From contig NC_092566.1 of NCBI RefSeq assembly GCF_037975245.1, forward strand, positions 12,891,001 through 12,955,000: DNA of 64,000 nt, in the 5' to 3' direction. Origin of the DNA: Apostichopus japonicus (Eukaryota > Echinodermata > Holothuroidea > Aspidochirotida > Stichopodidae). Under the pieces are notes generated by a model, which saw nothing but the letters and a program-made list of their open reading frames with translations, was not told the origin of the DNA and searched no databases. Both the position numbers and the translations under genes were made by a program. This document shows, piece after piece, positions 46,001 through 56,244 of this stretch. Each line of letters opens with the position of its first letter. Positions within the stretch are counted from its first letter, which is position 1.

Positions 46001-49000
46001 GTAATGTTCTTATATTTTCCAGTGACAGAATGTCCTCCAATACCGCAAATAGGTCAATCTGTGTTACGGTGCACGAATGGTAACATTTGGCCCTCGCGCT
46101 GTGATTTCTATTGTCCCGAAGGTTATCAGATGAGTGGCGGGTACTCATCAACTACAACTTGTACTAGAACAGGTGATTGGTCTCCTGGAACATTCCCAAT
46201 TTGCAGACGTAAGTGTTAATTAGTTATTCCTTTGTCTTCATATATTCTGCATATAGATCACCACATCAATTCTTCTAGGGCATGCAGGTTTGACACGGCC
46301 TTCTTAAAAAGAATTGTGTCTGTCTGTCTGTCAGTAAATATCCGTAATTGTGTAATCGTACATTGTGAAGAGTATAAAGACCTCTCATAGGTTTGACTTT
46401 CAATATTTACAGTCATTAAATGTCCAAAGCTGCCACGGCCAAGAAACACTCAAATGACTTGTCGGAGTAGCACTATCCGTCAGGGAACCTGGTGTCAATT
46501 TACGTGTATTCCAGGATATAACATGCATGGAAGTCCAATGCGAACATGTGTGAAAAGTGAATGGACAGGGGTGCAACCGACATGCGAAGGTTTGTTTCTT
46601 TTATGACGGTTTTGTGAATTTAATTTAATGATATCGTATAGCCAGGTAACAAACAACGTACTAATTTGTCTCTCAAACCTAGAGAATTATTTCCAGGTCG
46701 GGCATTCATTCACCACGGTTCTAGAAAATATGGTAAATCATGGAGACCCATATCATTTTATAGAATGAAGAAACTGGATGTTTAGTTCTCATGAAAGCAA
46801 AGTATTCGCGAGAATAAAAGCAAAAATACGTAGCTTATATTACAAAACTTTTACCGACCACTAAAAACAAAAAACGGTTAATAGCACGATCTTTTCAGAT
46901 TAACATATGGGTCAATCCATGTCAAATCAACAAAGGCCTCCATGTCGATCTCTCAGAATCGCCTGAAACTGATACGGTGTCTTGCCACATGTCTCAAAGG
47001 TTGAATTTGGGCAAAACAAACTTTTAAAACTTGTTGGTTGCTAGGATACGGCCACGACAATTTAATGTTGGAATTCCTACGCCGCTAAATGTGAGTGCTC
47101 GCAGAAAATCAGTATTTCTTGAAGTGAAACAGTGACAAGTTATGACCATTCATGTTTCTGGCATGTTTACACTCCAAAGATAAAATGAAGTGTCTTATTT
47201 CTTTAAAAAAAAAGTGTTCACATGTCACGGCATCCATTAATTTGTTTCAACCATAATATATAAATGCATATGAAGGTCCTACCGTAAATCAGTTTAAGCT
47301 AATTTTGGTTATTTTGTTTTCATTTTATCTAAACCTAAATTCAATGAACAGGGTAGTTTATTAGCATTATCAGTCAACTTTCTTTTCATGAAAGAAACAA
47401 TCATCCGAATGGGGAGAAATATCCGTTTGTTTTGGTTCTTTGCCTGCGATTAATACGGTATGCAAACGTATACCGGAAGATCGATTTAGCATCGTACCAA
47501 TTATTGATAACTACGGCATTCGGGGATGGTCTTACTCAAGGGTTCTTAGGAATATCGTAAGGCTAACAAAAACACACCATAATAACAGTTATAAATAAAT
47601 GAAAAGTCGTGGAAGGAGTGTTCGATAAACTTGTTACTTGCCTCTTCAACGACGTTTAATATGCCATATCTTCTTTCGTTCCAAAGATGAACTTCCGCCG
47701 AATTTCCTTGGTTGTCCTGCAAAAAGTGTAAGAGTTGACGTTCAACAAGGCATGGGATCCAAACGGGTGTTTTACCCGATGCCAATCGCGTTCGATCGCT
47801 ACCAACCGGTTGAAGTTAGCCTCGTTTCCGGTCAAGTCTCTGGATCTTGGTTCCATCTCGGAAACAACCTGGTCCACCTTGTAGCCGTTGATGGAGCGGG
47901 CAACGTTGCCCATTGTAGGTTTAACATCCAAGTTATAGGTATGTTATGTTCGTACCACTTACACAGAGTCATAAGTTGACAAAATTTGAGTGGAATGAAA
48001 TGATATATCTTGTCTCAGACAGAAAGGTCAGTTTCATATATAGCATATTAGGATAGAAGAAGGACCCCCATCCAGAAAAACAAAGTTCTAGAATGATCTA
48101 CATGTGAACAAGTAAATACTCCTTGAAACTGCAGGGATTCAGGTCACATGTCAAGAACATATACAACAGTTGCCAATAGAAAAGTGAAATACTTTATAAG
48201 GCACTTCCGCCATGATAATATAAAAAATCACCGACTGCGATCCACTTTCTAGACGGTAGGCGAAGGGAGGCTTTGGCGAGACAAAATAGGTTACATATAA
48301 ACAATCATGTCTCCACTTAAAAAAAGTACTGAGATGGGGGTTTCAACAAGAAATACGAATCATTAAGAAATTTACCATGTTGTCTGACACCGTTATAGCC
48401 CTTTTTCATCGAAATTAATAACTGTGCTTACCCCTGTACTAGACAACCAACCACCAAGATTCCAGTACTGCCCTAAGCCCATCTTTGCTTACAGTGACCC
48501 AAAAGTTACCTTTGTTGTGGTGAACTATACAACGCCAGTGGCTATGGACAATTCTTCGCCTAATCCTATCAATGTTACGAGAGTTCTCGGCAGGGAGTCA
48601 GGCTCCACCTTTTCACCTGGTGTGTACACCATACAATACACCGCTAACGATGACACGGGCAACTATGCAGAGTGTGTGTTTTATATTGTTGTCAAAGGTG
48701 GGATAATAACTACATCATTATCAAATTAACGTCTTATTGACGTGTTCTTTAATGGTTTTGTACTTTCTTCACTGTTTTCTTACTGTTTGTTTTTGCTCCA
48801 CGATACCCCAGTTTAGTAAAAGTACTACTTACGGTAGGCCTCACATGAAATCCAGCGTGGAAGTTGTTTTAGGCCTATCCTAGAGATATCGCATTTCTCA
48901 CGGGACTGTTCCATTGTTGTTGTAATAGAAGACCCAGTGCCGGGTTTACGGCGGAGCCCACCGGGGCCCAGGCCCCGAGCCCCCCCCCCCACTTTTAGGG

Positions 49001-50493
49001 GCCCCACATTTGGGTGTCCAAAAAAATGGAGGCATAAGATGCCTTTCCGTCCGTCTTCGATGGTCAACATGTAAAATACGCCCCTTTGTTCGAAACTCTA
49101 CACTAAACATAAATACAAGGGGCCTATTAGGATGCATGGTCTTTATTCTACGGCATTTACACCACAAACCCCATAAATTCAGTGTTTACAAATGTAAATT
49201 CTGTCGGTTTTGCCCAAAACAAATTGGCATCCCTATAGATATTTGGATGACGTTCAAGCTATCAACCACCGATCATGTGATTCCTGTCCAAAAGGAATGT
49301 CCATTAGACACTTGGGAAGGGGAAAGTTTGCGGGAATACATTTCTCATACGGAAAACGGAATATTGATGCCTGGAGGGGCATTAGAAAAAACAAACAAAA
49401 ACAAACAAACAAATTACATATTAATTGTGACAATGGTCAATTTCCAGAACATGAGAATTCAAAATTGAAAATGTTAAGATGCAACTTGCAAGGCCTGGTA
49501 AGTGCCATTTCCAGCTATATGGGAAGCATTTTCTGCCAAAATTTTCATGCACGCTACGCGCCAACCGGTTGCGCTCCGCTTACACAGTGGGCCTGATCGT
49601 GAACGGGCCCCCAAACTATTCTGGCCCCGGGCCGCCCACAAACTAAATCCGGTCCTGAGTAGACCTGCATCACCGTTTTATTGATAATTCATTATTTTAT
49701 GTTAGATATTTTATTGATATTTAAATATTTCTTTTGCAGTCAGTTCATGCAAACCTCTGACATCAAGCAAGTCAGTGTACCGGACCTGCTCACGGAACCC
49801 ACCATTTATTCGTGGCACATGGTGTGACCTTAGTTGTGTGGAGGGACGGTTTGTGGGAAGCCCAATTAGAAGCTGTGGCAAGGACGGCTGGAGTGGACAA
49901 CCTTCTGCTTGTATCGGTAAGATTTATGGTTTCTCACTGATCAGACAAGCCATCTCGGCCATTGTTTTGGATCACATTAGTGTAGCAGGAAATAGGCAGC
50001 TTAGAACAGTGGTTGCCTTAATAAGCAAAATTTGGTAGATTTTCAGGACTATTAAGAGTTAATAATATAGGATATGTTAAGTCTCGTATAATGGCTAAAA
50101 CTTTGTACTGACTATATTTCTTGCATGTACGGTGAGACTTAACTTCTGATTATCACTTCGTACATTTAACACGGCAATAATGAGGAAGAGCCATGCATGA
50201 AGATCTTGGACGGAAGTTATTTGGGAGTTTGTTTATTGTTTTGTCGAAAAGGTCTTTTCATATTACACCGATCTTAATAGAACTGCATTGGCTTCCTGTT
50301 ACAGAATTGTGTTCAAGCTAATGCTGATTTTCTACAAGTCTTCTCACTGCAAGTGGTGCCTTTGTACATCTCTGATATGCTTTAAGAATATATTCCGAGG
50401 CGTAATCTGCGTTCAAATGATAAGTTATTTCTCGGGGAATCTAAATCCAACCATTTTCGGGTGGAGGGGAGGGAGGTAGATCTTTATCAATCA

Positions 50494-50525
<32 letters not shown>

Positions 50526-50927
50526 GTCATCATCATCATCATCATTATCATTATATTCTTTGGGAGGGGGGATGGGGCGGGGTGGACACTTTTGGTTTAG
50601 ATCTTCACTAACTGATTATGGCCCTGGTATTTGAAGTAATGACGCTTAGCCATCGGGAGGTTCGGGTTCGATACCTGGCCGGGTCACAGTAAGGTGGGTT
50701 TTTCATCCAAGAGCAATCTACGGTTTTCCCATCTGAAATGACTTTCTAAATTGAAAGATTCAAAATTTGAGATTAAAATGTTGAATTGGAAGCCACCCGA
50801 CGTGTAAGTTGTAACCCATAAGCTCTAGCGGGTTTCTTTCACATTTGTGGTCGCTTCAGCGTCGTTGAAAAGCTGCTGCTGCTGATTATTATTATTATTG
50901 TTATTATTATTGTTATAATTGTTGTTG

Positions 50928-50976
<49 letters not shown>

Positions 50977-51075
50977 ATCCCTTCCTCTACAGAAACCATT
51001 CCCGGCAGTAACAATGAGACGACCATGCCAAGTATTCCTCCTTTGAAGATCGGAACTGAAGACCCTATACAGTAG
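42989..51075 (+). CDS. Secreted HYR/Sushi (CCP) multidomain protein A, nine exons
   Basis: Exons 42989-43040, 43165-43318, 44737-44852, 46023-46208, 46413-46589, 47687-47938, 48443-48697, 49740-49916, 50993-51075; sum 1452 nt = 483 residues plus TAG. Every junction is GT-AG and domain borders are phase 1, as expected for shuffled extracellular modules. Order: signal peptide MKGFLLISVVIAFAFS; HYR-1 (about 18-107, split by a phase-2 intron); Sushi-1 (108-169); Sushi-2 (170-228); HYR-2 (229-312); HYR-3 (313-397); Sushi-3 (398-456); a 27-residue Ser/Thr/Pro tail without a membrane segment. Each Sushi has six cysteines instead of the usual four. HYR modules are immunoglobulin-like adhesion folds, and HYR next to CCP is known from SVEP1-type proteins. 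Extracellular matrix, adhesion or humoral recognition is inferred. I do not recognise a named orthologue. Confidence 0.87.
43165..43318 (+). CDS. HYR/Sushi A exon 2 (HYR-1, first half)
   Basis: Acceptor TCTGCTCAG|GA, donor TATGAG|GTAACG (phase 2). Contains CPAPWTIEATSRLKRVWWRT, closely matched by gene B (CPEPWTIQSTSRFKRVWW). Confidence 0.88.
43319..44736 (+). other. HYR/Sushi A intron 2
   Basis: Noncoding; A+T-rich, with a short (ATC/CAT)n run near 44205-44230 and no recognised element. Confidence 0.6.
44737..44852 (+). CDS. HYR/Sushi A exon 3 (HYR-1, second half)
   Basis: Acceptor TCACTTCAG|GAGG, donor GAAAG|GTTAGT. GSVFTAGKYSVRYEAQGFDG then SNSTCRVTFTV is the typical end of a HYR module; 116 nt, the same as gene B. 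Confidence 0.9.
45144..45686. mobile_element. MITE with ~190-bp terminal inverted repeats
   Basis: GAATAGTCCAGGTCAAA... from 45144 is mirrored by the complement of sequence ending ...TTTGACCGGGACTATTC at 45686. Shared blocks include gatatgtta.agaggaacata, tttgcattcaattcc and ccaaagtgaactt, and the arms run about 45144-45340 and 45500-45686. No coding capacity; target duplication unclear because the right end has a second, tandem ggactatt. Lies in intron 3 of HYR/Sushi A. Confidence 0.85.
46023..46208 (+). CDS. HYR/Sushi A exon 4 (Sushi-1)
   Basis: Acceptor TTTTCCAG|TG, donor CAGAC|GTAAGT. ECPPIPQIGQ...RCDFYCPEGYQMSG...CTRTGDWSPGTFPIC is a full CCP module with six Cys. Confidence 0.92.
46413..46589 (+). 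CDS. HYR/Sushi A exon 5 (Sushi-2)
   Basis: Acceptor ATTTACAG|TC, donor GCGAAG|GTTTGT. KCPKLPRPRN...WCQFTCIPGYNMHGS...EWTGVQPTC. Confidence 0.9.
46590..47686 (+). other. HYR/Sushi A intron 5
   Basis: Noncoding, A+T-rich; no recognised element or domain. Confidence 0.55.
47687..47938 (+). CDS. HYR/Sushi A exon 6 (HYR-2)
   Basis: Acceptor GTTCCAAAG|AT, donor TTATAG|GTATGT. DELPPNFLGCPAKSV...LGNNLVHLVAVDGAGNVAHC is a full HYR module in one exon, unlike HYR-1. Confidence 0.92.
47939..48442 (+). other. HYR/Sushi A intron 6
   Basis: Noncoding; nothing recognised. Confidence 0.6.
48443..48697 (+). CDS. HYR/Sushi A exon 7 (HYR-3)
   Basis: Acceptor TGTACTAG|AC, donor TCAAAG|GTGGGA. DNQPPRFQYCPKPI...FSPGVYTIQYTANDDTGNYAEC. 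Confidence 0.92.
48935..49657. mobile_element. hAT-type element, 723 bp, in intron 7 of HYR/Sushi A
   Basis: Left end CAGTGCCGGGTTTA; right end read inward CAGGACCGGATTTA (11 of 14 match). Flanking 8-bp repeats AGAAGACC (48927-48934) and AGTAGACC (49658-49665) differ by one base. Interior: C/G-rich edges, noncoding middle and a module copy at 49476-49588. The 128- and 152-codon open frames inside show no domain. Confidence 0.82.
49476..49588 (+). repeat. Interspersed module, copy 5
   Basis: gatgcaacttgcaaggcctgg, aagtgccatttccag, ctgccaaaattttc, gcacgctacgcgccaac and gcgctccgctta. Inside the element 48935-49657. Confidence 0.85.
49740..49916 (+). CDS. HYR/Sushi A exon 8 (Sushi-3)
   Basis: Acceptor TTTTGCAG|TC, donor TATCG|GTAAGA. 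SSCKPLTSSK...TWCDLSCVEGRFVGS...GWSGQPSAC. Confidence 0.92.
50495..50545 (+). repeat. (CGT)n-(CAT)n microsatellite
   Basis: tcgtcatcgtcgtcgtcgtc... passing into catcatcatcat. Confidence 0.9.
50630..50880 (+). repeat. tRNA-derived SINE
   Basis: B box GGTTCGATACC (50665-50675) in a tRNA-like head, then a body with gcaatctacgg...cccatctgaaatgac...gccacccgacgtgtaag...tgtggtcgcttcagcgtcg and a trinucleotide tail (gctgctgct, att). An older relative is at 26385-26605. In the last intron of HYR/Sushi A. Confidence 0.75.
50885..50976 (+). repeat. (ATT)n microsatellite
   Basis: A long ATT/GTT run just before the acceptor of the final exon; probably grew from the SINE tail. Confidence 0.95.
50993..51075 (+). 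CDS. HYR/Sushi A exon 9 (C-terminal tail)
   Basis: Acceptor CTCTACAG|AA preceded by a pyrimidine tract. Encodes ETIPGSNNETTMPSIPPLKI...EDPIQ then TAG. No transmembrane or GPI-type hydrophobic end, so the protein is probably secreted. Assigned by phase and the acceptor only, hence less sure than the domain exons. Confidence 0.7.
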
Positions 51076-53460
51076 TTCAGTGAACTTTCGATTAACGCTT
51101 TGCCCATAGTTTTTAAAACATGACCAGAAATTGTTTTAAATTCCCAACAATATGCTTCAATGAAACACAGTAACACTATAGTATTTTATTTTGAATTGCA
51201 AATTACCGTACTGCACGTATTTGACTGTATATAGTCAAGTCATTCTCAATTGAAGTGATGTAATCATGTAATCGGGTAATCAGGTTTATAAACATGTCAG
51301 CTTGGTTAATCGTCATACTTAGGATAGATCCACTTTAGTGAATACTGAATTATTGAAATTGGTGGAGGTCAACGGTCATTTAAATGTTAATAAAGGTCTG
51401 CCAAAGTCTGAAACCTTCATAACATGATAATTACAAAGGCAAAGTTGAAATAAACTCTGTATTTACAATATATAGGCACACCTTAGTTCGTGCAAGAACC
51501 CTATCAAAATGGGTAGAGGTCAAAATTCATATGAGGTCCATAGAGGTCAAAGTTTGCATACATTAAAAAATAACTACAAAAGTACAGCCTTAATGAACTT
51601 CATATTTACATTTTATATCACCTTAGTGCGTACAAGAGCAGTTACGATGGAGGTGGGCGTTTATTTGAGGTAAACATGAGTTAAAATCTGAAAACAGAAA
51701 TATCACGAGTATTCAAAAAGAGTTGCTTGGTTGAACTATACTTTTCATATGTAGATCTCCTTGATGATTACAAGAATCCTATCGAAATTGGTGGCGATCA
51801 AAGATCATTTAAGGTCAATATGTTTTAAAGTCTGAAATAAATGGCACAACAATAAACTCCAAAAGTACACTTTGGTTGAACTTCATACATGTTATGTTGA
51901 AACCCGTTGCTGAATACAAACAACACCCTATTGAAATTGGTAAAAGTTGAAGTTCATTTGAGGTCAATGCCTAAACCCCTTGAAGACATGATAACCGCCG
52001 ACACAGCAAAAGCATTGATGAACTTCATACCTAGCATATATAGATTTACGTTATTGAATACAAGTATACTATTGCTTTATGTGGAAGTAAAAGGTCATGA
52101 AGATTTGAAAATCTTGTAAGCCCAATAAGTCAACTTCAAATGTCAAACTTGATTTAACTTAGATCGGCATTAGTGAGCGCAAGCATCTCTTAGTTTACTT
52201 TGAAGGTCAGAGTCATTTGAGATCAATAGAATTAAAGTCTGAAAACTTTTGTAAGCACAAAAACCTTAAAATGAATTTGACAGAAAACGTGTACGTGTAC
52301 TACAGTACAAGAAATTTAACCTGCTATGTTCACTTTAAGTAAATAATGATAAACATTTAAAGTATTGCGTGAGGTGTTACTGTTAAATGTTCTCATTTGA
52401 AATGTGGCAAGGAATCACTAAGTAAATTAGCTTTCTTGTTTGATGACTATAGCCAATTCAAGTATATGAAGCTAGGTTCATTGAGAATCAACGTGAATAT
52501 CACACATATGACATCGATACTGTAAATGTGATCTTGTCGACTTATGTGAAATATAATCCAATAAATCCATGTATTATCAATTTTACAAAAGAAAAAAATT
52601 GCCTTCATAATAACCACGTGACACTGCAGAAGTGACTATTGAATTTCATAATTCTAAAGATAAAACCATATAGCCACTATAAGAGTGTATTTTTGAAATA
52701 TTGTCCTTCTTTACAAAAATGTACCCTCTAGCATGTATACTTAATCTTACGTTGCTAAAAATAGATACTGATGTTATGCGTAGTAGTATGTACATTTGTA
52801 CACATGTGGAAAGTCACTCACAGGTTATCTCACTATAATCACTAAATAACTTTTATGTTTGGAAACGTCTTCATGTATGAATCAACCAAAGTACATTGAT
52901 ATCTCCACCATTATCTGTTTGAAACCATTCCTACTTCCTTCCGGTTGTGGCACTATTTCACTGAATGTTCACCGACAACCGGTTATATACTCTCTGCATT
53001 CCTAGGTACGCTGAGATTCAAATGTAACCAGCCCAACAAATTATCATTATCAAATCTCAAAAATTATTCAGAATGGATTTGAACTTACCCAAGTCCCATC
53101 CATCTTGTTGTGTGTACACTGTATATCCTTAAGTCAAAGTTTACAGGTAGTGACCATCGCCTAAATTTGAAACATTCGTATGCAAACTTTCGCTTTGTTG
53201 GCATTTTCGGTCTGGGGACAATATATCATATGATGTCATTGCTTACTGAATTTTCAAGAATATTCACTCAGTCCGGTCATACAGTAGTTTCTTAACAAAT
53301 GTGGTTCGATCTGACACTTTCTACTTGGACAAAGTATACTAATAAACACCGGCAATATAAGTAGTTGAACAAAATATAATGGGCAATCATTGGTAAGGCA
53401 GAGGGTCATATAAACACGCAGTCATAAACAAACTACTTCCTTCATTTGAAAGGAACTATA
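51076..53460. other. 3' flank of HYR/Sushi A; no gene recognised
   Basis: 51350-52270 is an array of the GACCT/DR1 family in reverse orientation (ggtggaggtcaacggtcattt, gaggtcaaaattcatatgaggtc, ...aaagtctgaaa). The remainder is A+T-rich with no domain. Confidence 0.55.
51350..52270 (-). repeat. GACCT/DR1-family tandem array, reverse orientation
   Basis: Six or so units spaced about 140-160 bp, each 'ttgaacttcatac.tg...gtacaagaa.cctattgaaattggt.gaggtcaa.ggtcatttgaggtcaa...aagtctgaaaa'. Confidence 0.7.
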
Positions 53461-53469
53461 TTCTGCCAG

Positions 53470-54100
53470 CAGGGGCGTAGAGAAGTTTTTTGTTGTTGGG
53501 GGGTGTGGAGAATTTGATTTGCCGACGGATCTGGAAGTGGTGACTGAAATGGGGGAGGGGTCTAAGGGGAGGGGGTGTCCCCCTCCCCTTTGGAAAATTT
53601 TTAGTTTTGAAACGTCCTTAGATGCAATCTGGTGCATATTTTAAGTCAAATTTGATTTGCCGACGGATCTGGAAGTGGTGACTGAAATGGGGGAGGGGTC
53701 TAAGGGTAGGGGGTCTACCCCTCCCCTTTGGAAAATTTTTAGTTTTGAAACGTCCTTAGATGCAATCTGGTGCATATTTTAAGTCAAATTTGATTTGCCG
53801 ACGGATCTGGAAGTGGTGACTGAAATGGGGGAGGGGTCTAAGGGTAGGGGGTCTACCCCTCCCCTTTGGAAAATTTTAGTTTTGAAACGTCCTTAGATGC
53901 AATCTGGTGCATATTTTAAGTCAAATTTGGCACGGAAGAAGCTCCCGTTCTCCTTTTCTCTATTTAGCTTTCCTTCTTTCTTCCCCTTCCGCTCTCTTCA
54001 CCTTTTCTCCTTTTGCCGACAGACCCAAAATTTGCCGACAGCGACCAAATTATTGGGGGGGTGTGACACCCCCCCACACCCCCCGCTCGCTACGCCCCTG
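53470..54100. mobile_element. hAT-type element, 631 bp, with perfect 8-bp target duplication
   Basis: Termini CAGGGGCGTAG (53470-53480) and CTACGCCCCTG (54090-54100) are perfect inverted repeats. TCTGCCAG occurs immediately outside both (53462-53469 and 54101-54108). The interior contains a 138-bp unit in three copies (53511, 53649, 53787). No transposase. Confidence 0.93.
53511..53923 (+). repeat. 138-bp tandem triplicate inside the hAT-type element
   Basis: Units start AATTTGATTTGCCGACGG at 53511, 53649 and 53787. The first differs mainly in 'aagggga...gtgtcccc' against 'aagggta...gtctaccc'. A reverse-complement relative is at 61680-61840. Confidence 0.95.
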
Positions 54101-56189
54101 TCTGCCAGGATTTGCAAGGGTTAACGTTCCGTTTGACTCACCGCTTGCATAAATAGGTCCAGAGACCACACAAACATCTTCTGATATCACTCATCCGTCT
54201 TCACATTCAGAATAAATGGTTATTTGGAGACAAATACATATTGTGTAAATAACCAAATGTGACAGCAATTGTTAAAGCTCAGAGCAGGATTAAACTTTAT
54301 AGACATTTAATCAAAGGATTTATCCTTTTACGGTTCAGTGTGATCATGGAGCTATCGGTTTATAGCTCCATGGTATGATTGATGATAAATCGTAATTAGC
54401 CACCTGTAGTAGAGATTGGCGAGATTGATTTATATAAAGAACACGTCATATACAAGAACTATATACGCATGTAAGGCTGTTGTGTTGTAGTCGTAAAATA
54501 TATAGCGCTTACCATGTTTTGTTTATCCTATCGGTGAGAAAATAGAGACCTGCAATAAATTATTGAAAGCAATAATTTGATTAATGTGCTTTCTTTATTT
54601 GCATTAAGAATATGCTGTATATATCATACTGAAAGAGACACGTCTGTAATTCAATCAGAATTGACAACCGTAGTAAATATCTCTTTAAAGAGGTACATTA
54701 TTGTGAGATTATTTAGGAACAGTCGATAATACTTCATCATCGGTCAAGTTGGTAAAAAACTCCACAGAAAGTCATTGATGTCTTTTCCAAGCATAGAAAA
54801 TGATATTGATATAAACAATAGTTGTATGCGTTCCATATTTTAACTTAAGAAACCTTTATTATCAGCTATATGATACCAACCTTACATCACGGAGCCTTGG
54901 CCTGTGCCTTCTGGAATGTATTGTCAGCCATCCTTCGCCACGTACCAAGAATATATTATTTAATCATAATGACTATATCATTTATCGATTTTGACGATAA
55001 CGTGTTAAACCTCTCATGTGAAGTTTTGACGAGTTCATAGGGCCTTAATCAACACCTTTTGCGTTAAATGCGTTATCAAATGGCGATATGATGCTTTTGA
55101 TTCCCAAGCGTTACCGTTCGGTTAGTGTCCAGGTTCGTTGGCCTTAGAAACCGTTTTAACAGAGACAACTGTCGTAGCATATTTAAGATGATGATATTGA
55201 AGGTGTTTGAGTAACAGTTCTAACCATTTTACAATGAAGGCTATATATGCCTAGGTAAATAAATTAGTATTTTAACTGGAGTATTTAAAATGATAAAATA
55301 ATTAGTTTATTATTCGTAGACAGAATTTTCCTCTAGAACATTCTTTGATTTACAGCTAACAGTTTGATTCAACATCTGTCGGCGAGAGCTAGTAAAGGTT
55401 ATGAAAACATTCAAGTATTATCCAAAGTGTAGTTGAATTATAAAATATGTAACAGACGTCACGTTTGATCACTGTCGCCTAAGTAAGCCCCTGTGACTAA
55501 CAACAAGCAGATCATGAAAACATAACCGGATTACAACTCGCTCGGGGACTTTACATCACAGCCAGTGGTTACAACGATCTATTGAGTTGTTTTTAAAGTG
55601 AGAGAGCGTTTATGAATCCTCAATATTTACAGTAAATAAATAACCCCAAATTGCAACTCTTGGCCAGACTCTCTGGGAAATCCATGGTCAGCTCGGTAAA
55701 TGCAAAGTGCCCAACCAGACCGTCTTAAAAGCAGACGTCCATTCCCCTCTCACTCATTCGAAAATAAAGAATAGTCGTAGAACATTCTTTTACCCATTAC
55801 TTCCTGTGTGTGATGCGATACAACATATTCACTTGGAGTATATGGAGTAATGGTTGAGGGAAATCCCATGTCCTAAATTGACCCCAATTCAAAGCTACCG
55901 TAGCTTGTAGCCTATATGTTAAAATAACATATACTTGTCCCATGTCATGCATGTAAGGTCATCCATTCGGAGTGCTATCACAAAACAACGGTTGGTTTCT
56001 AAGAAAGCGACAGATTGCAATTCATGCTCTCTCTTTAAGTGAAACTTATAAGAAGAGATAACATATTGTAACATTGAAGGTAACAGTCATTGCTACCTTG
56101 GCTGGACAAGACCTTAGATATACATAGGCGTGCTTTACCGATAACAAGAAGTCAGATACCTACCTACTCAGATACCTACCTACGACAAA
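54101..56189. other. 5' flank of HYR/Sushi B; no other gene recognised
   Basis: A+T-rich sequence with no long open frame. A short imperfect palindrome (atggagctatcggtttatagctccat) is at 54347-54372. The 20 bases before the ATG contain a tandem cagatacctaccta. Confidence 0.4.
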
Positions 56190-56244
56190 ATGAGACCGTT
56201 CTTATTTTCATGGATTTTATTCGTCAGCGTGATTGCGTTGTCAG
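56190..56244 (+). CDS. HYR/Sushi B exon 1 (signal peptide)
   Basis: MRPFLFSWILFVSVIALS; donor TCAG|GTGAGT, phase 1; ATG in context acaaaATGA. Confidence 0.75.

Noticed and set aside
49010-49596. Open frames of 152 and 128 codons
   Set aside because: Lie inside the hAT-type element 48935-49657, overlap the module and C-rich edges, and show no domain.
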